IMG/VR virus record: IMGVR_UViG_3300033151_000560
Coordinates: 1 to 42,483 of that record
From: a virus
Reading direction: 5' to 3' (one strand)
DNA: 42,483 nucleotides
How positions within the stretch are numbered: position 1 is the first letter of the stretch; each line of letters begins with the position of its first letter. Shown in pieces: positions 1 through 6,214 of this stretch. Under the pieces are notes generated by a model. It worked only from the letters and a program-made list of their open reading frames with translations. It was not told the DNA's origin and searched no databases. Both the position numbers and the translations under genes were made by a program.

Positions 1-130
1 TATTGTAACGAGAGTCTTGCAAGAATCCTACCACTACTTTATTATTTAGTGATTTCATTTTTTCATAATCTAAATAATAGATCCATTCACCACCATCGTC
101 CAATAATTTTTCATTGCTTGCGTAATTCAT
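1..130 (-). CDS. hypothetical protein, C-terminal end cut by window edge
   Basis: An open frame starts at the ATG at 130 and is still open at base 1, giving 43 codons. The start overlaps the stop of the upstream membrane-protein gene as ATGA, the coupling used throughout this window. The visible part begins MNYASNEKLL and is mixed charged and hydrophobic with no recognisable motif. Function unknown. Confidence 0.6.
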   Translation of the reverse strand, partial: MNYASNEKLLDDGGEWIYYLDYEKMKSLNNKVVVGFLQDSRYN

Positions 131-345
131 CTGTTTTCTTCTATTACTTCTAATATCAATCCAGTCACAGCATAAATAGCGTAACTTATGATTATCCATT
201 GAACCCACACTATAAACCCAGTGTATACACCGAAGGATATGTTGGAATTCACACTCACAAAGACACCTACCATAATTCCAATAGCGAAACTAAGTTTGAT
301 GGATAACATTGCCAGTGCTTTAGTTACTATTAATATCGCTTCCAT
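127..345 (-). CDS. small membrane protein, two predicted TM segments
   Basis: This 72-residue protein is very hydrophobic, with apparent membrane segments at about residues 15-33 and 40-62, a short polar turn between them and a charged tail ending EVIEENR. An AGGGAGG ribosome binding site sits 5 bases before the ATG, inside the end of the upstream gene (26-base overlap). Two helices and small size would fit a holin, but the endolysin lies about 41 kb away and no sequence motif supports that. Best called a phage inner-membrane protein of unknown function. Confidence 0.7.
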   Translation of the reverse strand: MEAILIVTKALAMLSIKLSFAIGIMVGVFVSVNSNISFGVYTGFIVWVQWIIISYAIYAVTGLILEVIEENR

Positions 346-922
346 TTTTAGCCTCCCTTCTTATTTTATCTAATTTTGTTTCTAGGGAGTCCAACCCTAT
401 CAACCCGCTGTGGCGATAGGTGTATAGTGTCACACCACCTTCATTCCAGCATTTTACAGATAATGTGGGGACACCTGATCGAAATACACACACTTCCATT
501 TGGAGATTAGGCATGGACTTCATCACTTCTAAGAATCTTTTCTCTGACGATGGTTTCAGTTTGATAGGAAATTTGTTGTCATGCACTTTGTTTATCCTCC
601 CTGTATTCACTATTATCCACTCCAAAGAACTAACAAGCACCTCAATCTCTGTGTTCTCGGGTAAGACGACCTCTTGCCATAAGAATTGTGGTGAACCTAA
701 TTTCTTGATCTCACAGATGCATCCATGCTCCATTTCCCAGCTACGCATGGCGTATCCTAGTGATAAAGCTTTTTGTTTGCATTTGGAATGGGCAAATTCA
801 TGTAGGTTAATGTTGTTACTATCATAGTTATCATAAAATAATTCAGTGTCTGTACATCTTAATTGTGTTACCACATATTGGCTACCTAATACTGAACCTA
901 TTAGTTTTTTGGATATTTCCAT
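320..922 (-). CDS. hypothetical protein, 200 aa
   Basis: A 200-residue soluble protein starting after a good AAGGAG site. Residues about 41-45 read HEFAH, which has the HExxH form of zinc peptidases, but no convincing third ligand or typical flanking hydrophobic helix follows, so I do not call a protease. Several cysteines (CKQ, CIC) lie in the same third. It heads a run of small genes reading toward base 1. Function not recognised. Confidence 0.7.
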   Translation of the reverse strand: MEISKKLIGSVLGSQYVVTQLRCTDTELFYDNYDSNNINLHEFAHSKCKQKALSLGYAMRSWEMEHGCICEIKKLGSPQFLWQEVVLPENTEIEVLVSSLEWIIVNTGRINKVHDNKFPIKLKPSSEKRFLEVMKSMPNLQMEVCVFRSGVPTLSVKCWNEGGVTLYTYRHSGLIGLDSLETKLDKIRREAKNGSDINSN

Positions 923-932
923 TTTTAACTCC

Positions 933-1217
933 TTAATAATTTTTCTTGGATTTTCGTTGATTTTCTTTCAAATGTTGAAAGTTCTTATTCGGGTCTTTAG
1001 GGTGGTGGGTCTTCCTAGGTATCCTTGACGGAAGCTGAACGGAATCGTACCTCATACTAGAAATTACATGGACGTCGTCACCATTAAATATCATTGTACC
1101 GGTAATAGACTGTCTTCTGCTACCAACAGCAATAAATACATCTCCGCCGGTGGGTGAAGTGCTAGGGAAAGAGGTTACATCCTCGTCGTTCATAGATATA
1201 GGATATTCGTGTGTCAT
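933..1217 (-). CDS. hypothetical protein, 94 aa, basic tail
   Basis: Starts at an ATG overlapping the stop of the gene at 1214-1480 (ATGA), so it is probably translated by coupling. The first half is Ser/Thr/Gly rich, with a beta-prone stretch around GDVFIAVGSRRQ. The last 25 residues are strongly basic (KTHHPKDPNKN to KSKKNY), which could bind nucleic acid. No family recognised. Confidence 0.55.
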   Translation of the reverse strand: MTHEYPISMNDEDVTSFPSTSPTGGDVFIAVGSRRQSITGTMIFNGDDVHVISSMRYDSVQLPSRIPRKTHHPKDPNKNFQHLKENQRKSKKNY

Positions 1218-1480
1218 GATATGTACAATGGGTCTATTGTACCTCTAACAAAATCTTCCAATCCCAAAGCCTCTATAATTTTTTCTTGTACTTCTTTACG
1301 ACCCTTGTTTTCACCCATTTTCACACCTCTAGATAAATCATCTCTCATAATCTTGTATTCTATATTAGGGAGTTGTTCAATATGCTTCACCACTTGGGTA
1401 TAAATTTCCGGCTCTTCAGCCCCGGTGGCAGTTTCTTCTAAATATTCTTTTACTTTTTTAAGTAATGTTATCGTTTTCAT
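1214..1480 (-). CDS. hypothetical protein, 88 aa
   Basis: A helical, charged 88-residue protein with a near-consensus AAGGAGG site 6 bases before the ATG. It is followed by an ATGA overlap with the next gene. The pattern of Leu/Val/Ile between Lys/Glu suggests a small all-alpha protein. No motif or family recognised. Confidence 0.65.
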   Translation of the reverse strand: MKTITLLKKVKEYLEETATGAEEPEIYTQVVKHIEQLPNIEYKIMRDDLSRGVKMGENKGRKEVQEKIIEALGLEDFVRGTIDPLYIS

Positions 1481-1490
1481 TTTTTCCTCC

Positions 1491-1883
1491 TTATGCTTTA
1501 GGTACAGTTACGCCAGCCCATGGGCTACCAAATCCAGTGTCTTTATCATCGTCGAAAAATCCCCATTTTCTGAGATTTTGCCCCCACATCTCTAAAGCGT
1601 CGTCATGTACTTTTTGTGCTTGTTCCCTAGTAATTGTAGGAGAAGGCTGACCGCCACCAAAAGGCATTAAGGTCTTTTTAGGTAAATCCCTTAATGCTTT
1701 GGCTTGGCTTGGATGCATGATACACGCACTACCTGATATCATTACAGGCAAATATGTCATCTCCCGCTTTCGTCTACCTAACTTGTTACCATCTTTGTAC
1801 CCGGCGGGGTATTTGAGTACGGGTTGAATATTGGGATCTTCGTATACCCTGTACCCTGATATATCGCCTAGATAATTTCCCAT
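1491..1883 (-). CDS. hypothetical protein, 130 aa
   Basis: The ATG at 1883 is preferred over a TTG one codon upstream. It has no strong ribosome binding site of its own but shares its A with the stop of a 12-codon ORF (TGATG), which suggests coupled re-initiation. The protein has a Gly/Pro-rich middle (LMPFGGGQPSP) followed by a helix and an aromatic, acidic end (WGFFDDDKD). Function unknown. Confidence 0.6.
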   Translation of the reverse strand: MGNYLGDISGYRVYEDPNIQPVLKYPAGYKDGNKLGRRKREMTYLPVMISGSACIMHPSQAKALRDLPKKTLMPFGGGQPSPTITREQAQKVHDDALEMWGQNLRKWGFFDDDKDTGFGSPWAGVTVPKA

Positions 1884-1921
1884 CAATAATCACCATTCAG
1901 TATTACTGCTACCGTTATCAT
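1883..1921 (-). CDS. 12-aa mini-ORF coupling two genes
   Basis: The sequence reads MITVAVILNGDY then stop. It has a better ribosome binding site (AAAAGGAAG, 5 bases before the ATG) than the gene it precedes. It overlaps the upstream stop as ATGA and the downstream start as TGATG. It may be a translated leader that delivers ribosomes to the 1491-1883 gene rather than a functional peptide. Confidence 0.4.
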   Translation of the reverse strand: MITVAVILNGDY

Positions 1922-2109
1922 AATTTCTTCCTTTTAATTTTTTCAATGAATGCCGAAGATGGTGTACATTCTTCAGTGATCATGCTAGATGGAATTCCCA
2001 TAGATTCTACAATACTCTTTTTCATTTTCTCTATGACCTCGATTTCGGGATAGTCCCATCCACATTTAGGACAGTGACACTTATCGTAAGGAGGTAAATT
2101 AGGCATCAT
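1918..2109 (-). CDS. small zinc-ribbon-like protein, 63 aa
   Basis: The start is taken at the tandem ATG ATG (2109/2106), which overlaps the end of the 53-residue gene at 2099-2260; a start at 2121 would overlap more. The sequence CHCPKCGWDYPEI near the N-terminus gives Cys at three closely spaced positions, resembling half of a zinc ribbon. The C-terminus is basic (EKIKRKKL). Possibly a small nucleic-acid or protein-binding zinc protein; no family named. Confidence 0.6.
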   Translation of the reverse strand: MMPNLPPYDKCHCPKCGWDYPEIEVIEKMKKSIVESMGIPSSMITEECTPSSAFIEKIKRKKL

Positions 2110-2260
2110 AAGAAACACCATCCAAATACTGTTTGGTTAACAAATAACCTGTATGGCGTGTGGTCATTCCGGGGACGGGGTCATTAAATGTACCTGTTAC
2201 CTCATATTCATGCATCGTCTCTCGGTTCCAATATGTGTCGCCCCCTGTTAAAGTTATCAT
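2099..2260 (-). CDS. hypothetical protein, 53 aa
   Basis: A complete 53-codon frame starting MITLTGGDTYWNRE and ending YLDGVSYDA. Its ATG shares a base with the stop of the 2260-2532 gene (TAATG) and its end overlaps the start of the zinc-ribbon-like gene, filling what would otherwise be a gap in a tightly packed operon. The aromatic, beta-prone composition looks like coding sequence. No family recognised. Confidence 0.6.
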   Translation of the reverse strand: MITLTGGDTYWNRETMHEYEVTGTFNDPVPGMTTRHTGYLLTKQYLDGVSYDA

Positions 2261-2532
2261 TATCTACCACCTAATTTCTTGAGTTCTGCCATTTGATCAA
2301 ATGTAAATTCGATCTCACCACAGTCGGTACTTTTACCATTTTTCCATTGTTTGTGTATCTCTGCGATCTTTTTTATTAAACCTACAGACATTGAATTTGA
2401 AGTACCATTGGTGGTAAACGTGACAGAGTCTCCAGTTGGAGACTCTACTGTAAGGATGTTTTTCCAATCGTCACCATCAAATTGTACTTTGCATATTGCT
2501 GTTTTAGTATTTGCCATTTCTATTTTTTGCAT
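2260..2532 (-). CDS. hypothetical protein, 90 aa
   Basis: A 90-residue protein preceded by a clear promoter and the recurrent GAAATTATAAGGAA leader, so it is the first gene of a transcription unit reading toward base 1. A second Met (MANTKTA) five codons in is an alternative start. The composition is alternating hydrophobic and polar, suggesting a small beta-rich domain (VQFDGDDWKNILTV). Function unknown. Confidence 0.7.
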   Translation of the reverse strand: MQKIEMANTKTAICKVQFDGDDWKNILTVESPTGDSVTFTTNGTSNSMSVGLIKKIAEIHKQWKNGKSTDCGEIEFTFDQMAELKKLGGR

Positions 2533-2559
2533 CTGTTATTCCTTATAATTTCTTGGGTA

Positions 2560-2588
2560 TGTATAGACAGATGATGTTTAATTTTTAA
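2560..2588 (-). promoter_or_regulatory. promoter, TTAAAA-N17-TATACA
   Basis: Minus-strand -35 TTAAAA and -10 TATACA lie exactly 17 bases apart. A CAAGAAATTATAAGGAA leader follows before the ATG at 2532. The -35 contains the stop codon of the upstream gene at 2585. It is one of eight elements of the same type in this window. Confidence 0.7.
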
Positions 2589-2800
2589 CTATTGCCTCTT
2601 TTGTTTATGTCGTCCCAGTATAAGGTCTCATTCCTAAATCTAAGTATGGCATTCATTTCATCAGGGTACCCCTTACCCAATTTAACAGTGTTATTAGCGT
2701 CTGCTGTATGCATCAATGTAGCCAATGTTTCCTTGAATTTAGATAATCGCCCATATTGCCAGTCGTATATAAATTGTTCGGCTTCGGTTAGTTTAATCAT
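2585..2800 (-). CDS. hypothetical protein, 71 aa
   Basis: A 71-residue, mostly helical protein (MIKLTEAEQFIYDWQYG...) with an AGGAA site before the ATG. It is the first protein gene downstream of the large non-coding, structured region at 2.8-3.6 kb, so it could be cotranscribed with that RNA. No motif recognised. Confidence 0.65.
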   Translation of the reverse strand: MIKLTEAEQFIYDWQYGRLSKFKETLATLMHTADANNTVKLGKGYPDEMNAILRFRNETLYWDDINKRGNS

Positions 2801-3104
2801 GTGGTTGGTTTCCTATATTGGTATGAAGATTTTCAAAGGGACTGCAAAAAATATTTAGGGATACTTTGGTTTAACCTTGGAAGAGGGAGGTTAAACTTAT
2901 ATACAGCCCCCGTGAAAATCTTCGGAGTGGAACTCTCTCTTTATTTTTAAAACTCTCTTTTATGGACGGCGGTGAGGCATCGCACCTCATGTTTAGGTAT
3001 TTAAACGTCATCATTCCCTAACACCCGCACTACAAGGGTCGGTCTTACATTATCCCGCGTTACCCGCCATATATTTTAATGAATCTCCCCTACTTGCATA
3101 TGGG

Positions 3105-3144
3105 GAGAAGATCGGTGGTAAGACACCGGGTCTTCTCTATTTTT
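3105..3144 (+). terminator. terminator-shaped hairpin, plus-strand sense
   Basis: GAGAAGATCGGTG (3105-3117) pairs with CACCGGGTCTTCTC (3124-3137) over 13 bp with one bulge and a GTAAGA loop. TATTTTT follows on the plus strand, giving the form of a Rho-independent terminator. No plus-strand gene precedes it, so it may simply be a helix of the structured RNA read from the other strand. Its 5' arm overlaps the competing CTCCCC/GGGGAG hairpin. Confidence 0.4.
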
Positions 3145-3331
3145 ACGTATAACATTGATTCTTAATAGAACCAATTACGAAATGGCGCCGAATACAGCGC
3201 CTAGAAATTGTCGTGATTATAAGGAAATCGATGATCTTAAGGGGATCATCATACACGATTGGTGTGGTACAAACGCATGGTTATTCATGCTCCCACATTA
3301 TTTTTTAGAAAATTTGTCTTTTTTACTTAAT

Positions 3332-3425
3332 TGGATGGGCGGTGGGATTTGAACCCACAAACTTAGGACCACACTCTTGCCATCGTTCTCTCCGGCAGTC
3401 TAGGTATGTCCTAATTATTCGCCCC
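3332..3425 (-). ncRNA. tRNA-like domain lacking D and anticodon arms
   Basis: Read on the minus strand, the 3' half is tRNA-like: GTGGG-TTCAAAT-CCCAC is a canonical T-arm and T-loop, GGGCG/CGCCC is an acceptor-like stem, and CCA occurs at the 3' end. Instead of D and anticodon arms, a 7-bp helix TTAGGAC/GTCCTAA encloses 38 nt containing a TGCC/GGCA hairpin. That layout (acceptor, no D-stem, long helix, T-arm) is the tRNA-like domain plan of tmRNA, but far too short and with no tag reading frame. It could be a degenerate tRNA or a module of the surrounding structured RNA. Confidence 0.5.
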
Positions 3426-3433
3426 TATAAATG

Positions 3434-3458
3434 CGGTGGTTTTTTTGAAAAACCACCG
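3434..3458 (-). other. 11-bp perfect hairpin beside the tRNA-like domain
   Basis: CGGTGGTTTTT pairs with AAAAACCACCG across a 3-base loop. It lies 9 bases upstream (minus sense) of the tRNA-like acceptor stem. No U-tract follows on either strand, so it is more likely a structural or processing helix of the RNA than a terminator. Confidence 0.6.
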
Positions 3459-3532
3459 AGTAATCTGTAAAGGAGTTAACAGATATGGTGCAAACGTGCC
3501 ATTTTTACTAGCACTCCCATGCCACTTTTTAG

Positions 3533-3555
3533 ATTATATTCTTTTTTGTTTTAAT
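3533..3555 (-). promoter_or_regulatory. possible promoter of the structured RNA
   Basis: Minus-strand TATAAT is preceded at the right distance by TTAA, matching the frame of the TTTAAG-N11-TATAAT promoters found elsewhere, though without their G and TG. It would start transcription near 3525 and read through the non-coding region. About 80 bases between this site and the Tat-signal gene's end hold no other signal I can support. Confidence 0.4.
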
Positions 3556-3605
3556 ATCTCCGACCCCTCCGGGCATCACGTTGGTCTTATTCCTTCCCCT
3601 TTTTT

Positions 3606-4079
3606 TTATAATAATGTTATTGTTATACTACCTTCATTAAATGACAAGACATCTCCATCATACAATTTTGTTTTTTTATTTAATTGTTGGAAGAACATCA
3701 AATTTTTGCCGTCATATATACCCAAACTCATTGCAATGAGGGGGTCTAACCCAAAAGGGTACCCTTTAATTGCGGGAAATTTTATTTGATTTTGGTTTGA
3801 CATTTCACCTTCAGCCACATTAGTGAGATCAAAATTTATATCTATATATTGTCTTTCATAGCCCCAATAATTTAATTCGTCACCATTACCATCGGCGTCC
3901 ACTATATTAGAGAACAGAGCCAAAGTAAATTTCTTCAAATGGTGATGAGTCTTATCTTCTTTATCAACGATCAACGATCCAACTACTTCCTCCGGTGGTT
4001 TGACTTGACAAGCTGACGCTGGGAGAGCCGTGGCTACCGCTCCTATTCCTAATATTTTTAAAAAATTTCTTCTTTTCAT
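3606..4079 (-). CDS. Tat-signal protein with phage fibre-like domain
   Basis: The N-terminus reads MKRRNFLKILGIG, a textbook twin-arginine motif followed by a hydrophobic stretch and PASAC at residues 20-24, usable as an AxA signal peptidase site or a weak lipobox with Cys24. The rest (about residues 45-157) resembles a domain common in phage genes annotated as tail or head fibre proteins: FTLALFSN, WGYERQYIDINF, IKFPAI, GIYDGKNLMFF, then a final GDVLSF..GSITITL. Known: Tat exports folded proteins, and phage virion proteins do not normally carry such signals. Inference: an exported or surface-anchored protein made in the infected cell, perhaps a decoy or superinfection-exclusion factor. Confidence 0.65.
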   Translation of the reverse strand: MKRRNFLKILGIGAVATALPASACQVKPPEEVVGSLIVDKEDKTHHHLKKFTLALFSNIVDADGNGDELNYWGYERQYIDINFDLTNVAEGEMSNQNQIKFPAIKGYPFGLDPLIAMSLGIYDGKNLMFFQQLNKKTKLYDGDVLSFNEGSITITLL

Positions 4080-4107
4080 GATTATCCTTTAACCGATTCA
4101 GACATTA

Positions 4108-4749
4108 TTATGACTCCTTAAATAATTTATGTAGCCCGGGTAGAAATTTATCATCTTTACAATATGAAAACTCCATTACACGATCTCCGTATACACTAAA
4201 ATTAGGCATATCTATCATAAACTCAAATAAAAACTCGTCATAACCAATGTCTTTATCTATGCCCAACTCATCCATTTCATATAATAATTCATACGTGATT
4301 GCTTTGTGTTCGTATGGGTTTTTGATGTAATCACAAAGATCTGCATCATCCCTGTCTTCTTCGTCCAGTTTACCACCTTTAAGAAGATCATAAATATGTG
4401 TTAGTTCATGTAGATACACACCGTGATATCCACTGTCAGAAACAGTCCCCATGATATAATTTTTTAGATTTTTCATTCCCTTAGTTATATCGCCGTGTTT
4501 AGGTAATACAGGAAGATACAGAACGACATCTCCCTTGTACATAGACACTGATGGGAACACTGACCTAGCAGGTTCTAATCCAATGCGTACTTTTTTGCCT
4601 CCGAAGAGTTCTATGTACTCGGGACTTACCAAATGGTCTTCATAAGAGATTAACATTCCCGGGTCTATCCCCGGAAGTGCTTTTTTTAACCCTCTTTTGA
4701 GACTGTCAGTTTGTTTTGCTATTGCGTTATATTCAGACATTTTGTACAT
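4108..4749 (-). CDS. zincin-like metalloprotease-type protein
   Basis: A 213-residue protein with YLHELTHIYDLL at about residues 111-122, an HExxH zinc-binding motif in a hydrophobic helix; acidic residues downstream (around NPYEHKAITYELL, 141-153) could supply the third ligand. This is the pattern of small zincin-like proteins found in many phages, whose substrates are mostly unknown. It starts 2 bases after the stop of the gene upstream, with a second Met three codons in. No signal peptide. Could be a catalytically active peptidase or a structural relative. Confidence 0.6.
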   Translation of the reverse strand: MYKMSEYNAIAKQTDSLKRGLKKALPGIDPGMLISYEDHLVSPEYIELFGGKKVRIGLEPARSVFPSVSMYKGDVVLYLPVLPKHGDITKGMKNLKNYIMGTVSDSGYHGVYLHELTHIYDLLKGGKLDEEDRDDADLCDYIKNPYEHKAITYELLYEMDELGIDKDIGYDEFLFEFMIDMPNFSVYGDRVMEFSYCKDDKFLPGLHKLFKES

Positions 4750-4751
4750 TT

Positions 4752-5129
4752 TTAGTTTTCCGTGAGATCTTTAATTTTTTCAATCGCTTCTTCCACACTA
4801 CCTACTGCAACAATAGTAGTTTTAGGTTTGGATGTAGAATACTCATATGTTAACTCTGCACACAACTTAAGGAATTTCTCTTCGTTGGGTATTGCTCTGT
4901 CAAGATATTGTATCAACCCGGATCGGGTGCCAATAGCGACACCAGTTAAAGCTTCTACAGTAGACGCTAACGCATTCATTTCTCCTAAAGGGAGATATAA
5001 ATACACGGATGCGGCGGCAAGAAGTCGAGTTGGATAATCCTCCGATTTTTTCGTACCTGCTTTGATAGATTTAATGTCTATATTAAATATTTCTTCCATA
5101 TTATTGCCGTCGTGATTTAATTCTAACAT
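4752..5129 (-). CDS. hypothetical protein, 125 aa
   Basis: A 125-residue protein with an AGAAGGAA site before the ATG. The middle is Ala/Leu rich (LLAAASVYLYLPLGEMNALAS), probably buried helices rather than a membrane segment. The C-terminus is a charged amphipathic helix. It sits between a sigma region 4-like gene and the metalloprotease-like gene in one operon. No family recognised. Confidence 0.65.
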   Translation of the reverse strand: MLELNHDGNNMEEIFNIDIKSIKAGTKKSEDYPTRLLAAASVYLYLPLGEMNALASTVEALTGVAIGTRSGLIQYLDRAIPNEEKFLKLCAELTYEYSTSKPKTTIVAVGSVEEAIEKIKDLTEN

Positions 5130-5140
5130 GTTTTTTCCTT

Positions 5141-5464
5141 CTAAATTTCGTATAAATATTGTCTAAGCGTTCTAGCCACTTTAGGGTGTTTAATTTGTTT
5201 GATAGCTCGATCTTCAATTTGTCTGATTCTTTCTCTAGTTAAACCAAAAATGCTGGCTATTTCAGATAGTGTACTACCACTGGCACCCTTAGAATTGGAT
5301 CTAATGTCTCTTTGTACTAATTTTTGATTAAATTTGGTGTTAAATAAAAGACTTTTAAGTTCTTTTTTCTCGTCAGGAGAAATCCCCTCCAGCTTTAGGA
5401 CTGAGTTGATTTCCTGAATAGACAATTCATGGTCGTTAAATAACGTGTTTAAATGGATAGCCAT
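5141..5464 (-). CDS. sigma70 region 4-only DNA-binding protein
   Basis: The last 45 residues of this 107-residue protein match region 4.2 of housekeeping sigma factors: LSEIASIFGLTRERIRQIE followed by RAIKQIKHPK and LRQYL. The TRERIRQIE recognition helix is the part that reads the -35 element. There is no region 2 or 3, so it cannot melt a -10 element alone. It could bind the RNA polymerase beta flap, compete with or redirect host sigma, or act as a repressor. The N-terminal 60 residues are helical and charged. It has its own TTAAAA-N17-TATAAA promoter and an AAGGAG site. The role is inferred from the domain only. Confidence 0.75.
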   Translation of the reverse strand: MAIHLNTLFNDHELSIQEINSVLKLEGISPDEKKELKSLLFNTKFNQKLVQRDIRSNSKGASGSTLSEIASIFGLTRERIRQIEDRAIKQIKHPKVARTLRQYLYEI

Positions 5465-5495
5465 TTCGTTTCTCCTTGTTTTTGTGTCATATGTC

Positions 5496-5524
5496 TTTAT
5501 AGACTAACAGAAGGAGATTTTTAA
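5496..5524 (-). promoter_or_regulatory. promoter, TTAAAA-N17-TATAAA
   Basis: Minus-strand TTAAAA and TATAAA are 17 bases apart, upstream of the sigma region 4-like gene. The -35 overlaps the stop codon of the MazG-like gene, as at several other sites of this family. Confidence 0.7.
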
Positions 5525-6163
5525 TTATTCCTCTGAATTAGCCGATGCTGATGTTATTTTATGTGCTTCAGGTTCCGGCGTTGCTTTAGCTTCTTCGATT
5601 TGTGCAAGAACTGTTTCTAAAATACCTCTGATAACATCTTGTGGTGGTATAAATCCTTCAGGTTTTTTAGCCTTACCATGTTCGTCTTTACCAGCTTTAA
5701 GTTTTTGATTATTGGCGCCTACTACTGCCGCAAAACAGGCAGAATACACTCTGTCCGGTGCATCAATGCCAACTGCATAAAGACAGTTATACATTTTATC
5801 GATGGCGTCCATGAGTGATTTACTCTGCCAATCCATAATATCTGCGTTGCGTTTAATGGTCGCCCACACTTCGTCTATGTCCAAATGTTTATAATCTACA
5901 TCTGTCAGACCGTTGAATTTGCTTTTGGTACCTTCATGTACAAATGTCATATCACATACAGCATCGACGATCTCTGTCAAATATGTAATATTTGGGTGTG
6001 TCATAAAGTCAGTCAGAGCATCTTTAAATTCTTTTGCTTCTTCAGCAAACATTTTAACTTCAAGACCGTCCCTTACATTTAATCCATTTACTGCAATGTT
6101 CCATAGAGTTACTTCCAATAGAGGTGGGAATTCCACATCCATCGATTTATTTGTTTTATTCAT
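5525..6163 (-). CDS. MazG-like nucleotide pyrophosphohydrolase
   Basis: The 212-residue protein starts at the ATG at 6163, which follows AAAGGA; a longer frame from 6205 lacks a site. It shows MazG-type metal-binding helices: FAEEAKEFKDAL (E..E) and EIVDAVCDMTFV (E..D). The family's C-terminal signature follows in VVGANNQKL and GKAKKPEGFIPP. Known members hydrolyse (d)NTPs to (d)NMP and pyrophosphate. In diaminopurine phages the MazZ member makes dGMP from dGTP for PurZ, and a PurZ-like gene lies 3 kb upstream here, so a linked role is plausible. The C-terminal 25 residues are low-complexity and acidic. Substrate not determined by sequence. Confidence 0.75.
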   Translation of the reverse strand: MNKTNKSMDVEFPPLLEVTLWNIAVNGLNVRDGLEVKMFAEEAKEFKDALTDFMTHPNITYLTEIVDAVCDMTFVHEGTKSKFNGLTDVDYKHLDIDEVWATIKRNADIMDWQSKSLMDAIDKMYNCLYAVGIDAPDRVYSACFAAVVGANNQKLKAGKDEHGKAKKPEGFIPPQDVIRGILETVLAQIEEAKATPEPEAHKITSASANSEE

Positions 6164-6214
6164 ATATTGATCCTTTAATTTTTGGTGAGTTGATGTATAA
6201 CACAATACAAATGT

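Larger units (their letters stand above)
2823..3525 (-). ncRNA. large structured RNA candidate
   Basis: No plausible protein gene occupies this stretch, yet it is packed with complementary arms. An outer 11-bp helix (2825-2835 with 2913-2923) encloses GGGaCTG/CAGcCCC and an 8-bp hairpin (2869-2876/2889-2896). Other hairpins are CTCCCC/GGGGAG (3085/3102), a 13-bp hairpin at 3105-3137, an 8-bp hairpin 3154-3161/3168-3175, GATGATC/GATCATC (3230/3244), GCATG/CATGC (3275/3286) and a tRNA-like domain (3332-3425). The loop at 3118-3124 can pair with 3042-3048. The minus strand is favoured because two imperfect pairs become G-U there, the T-loop reads correctly and a TATAAT lies at 3533; one pair favours plus. 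Size and tRNA proximity recall phage GOLLD and ROOL RNAs, but I cannot assign it to either. Confidence 0.6.

Noticed and set aside
420-827. Plus-strand ORF of 135 codons opposite the 320-922 gene
   Set aside because: It is the antisense shadow of a minus-strand gene with a good ribosome site and operon context. The same applies to the other plus-strand frames in this window.
320-922. HEFAH motif as a metalloprotease
   Set aside because: There is no recognisable third ligand and the surrounding sequence does not form the usual hydrophobic helix; five residues alone are too weak.
3332-3425. A true tmRNA
   Set aside because: The insert is only 38 nt, there is no tag frame and no tmRNA-type 5' consensus; only the tRNA-like domain layout is shared.
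3155-3789. Plus-strand ORFs of 65 and 117 codons across the non-coding region and the Tat gene
   Set aside because: They have no ribosome sites, run against all transcription and cut across strong RNA helices and the well-supported Tat-signal gene. The first lies wholly in the structured RNA candidate.
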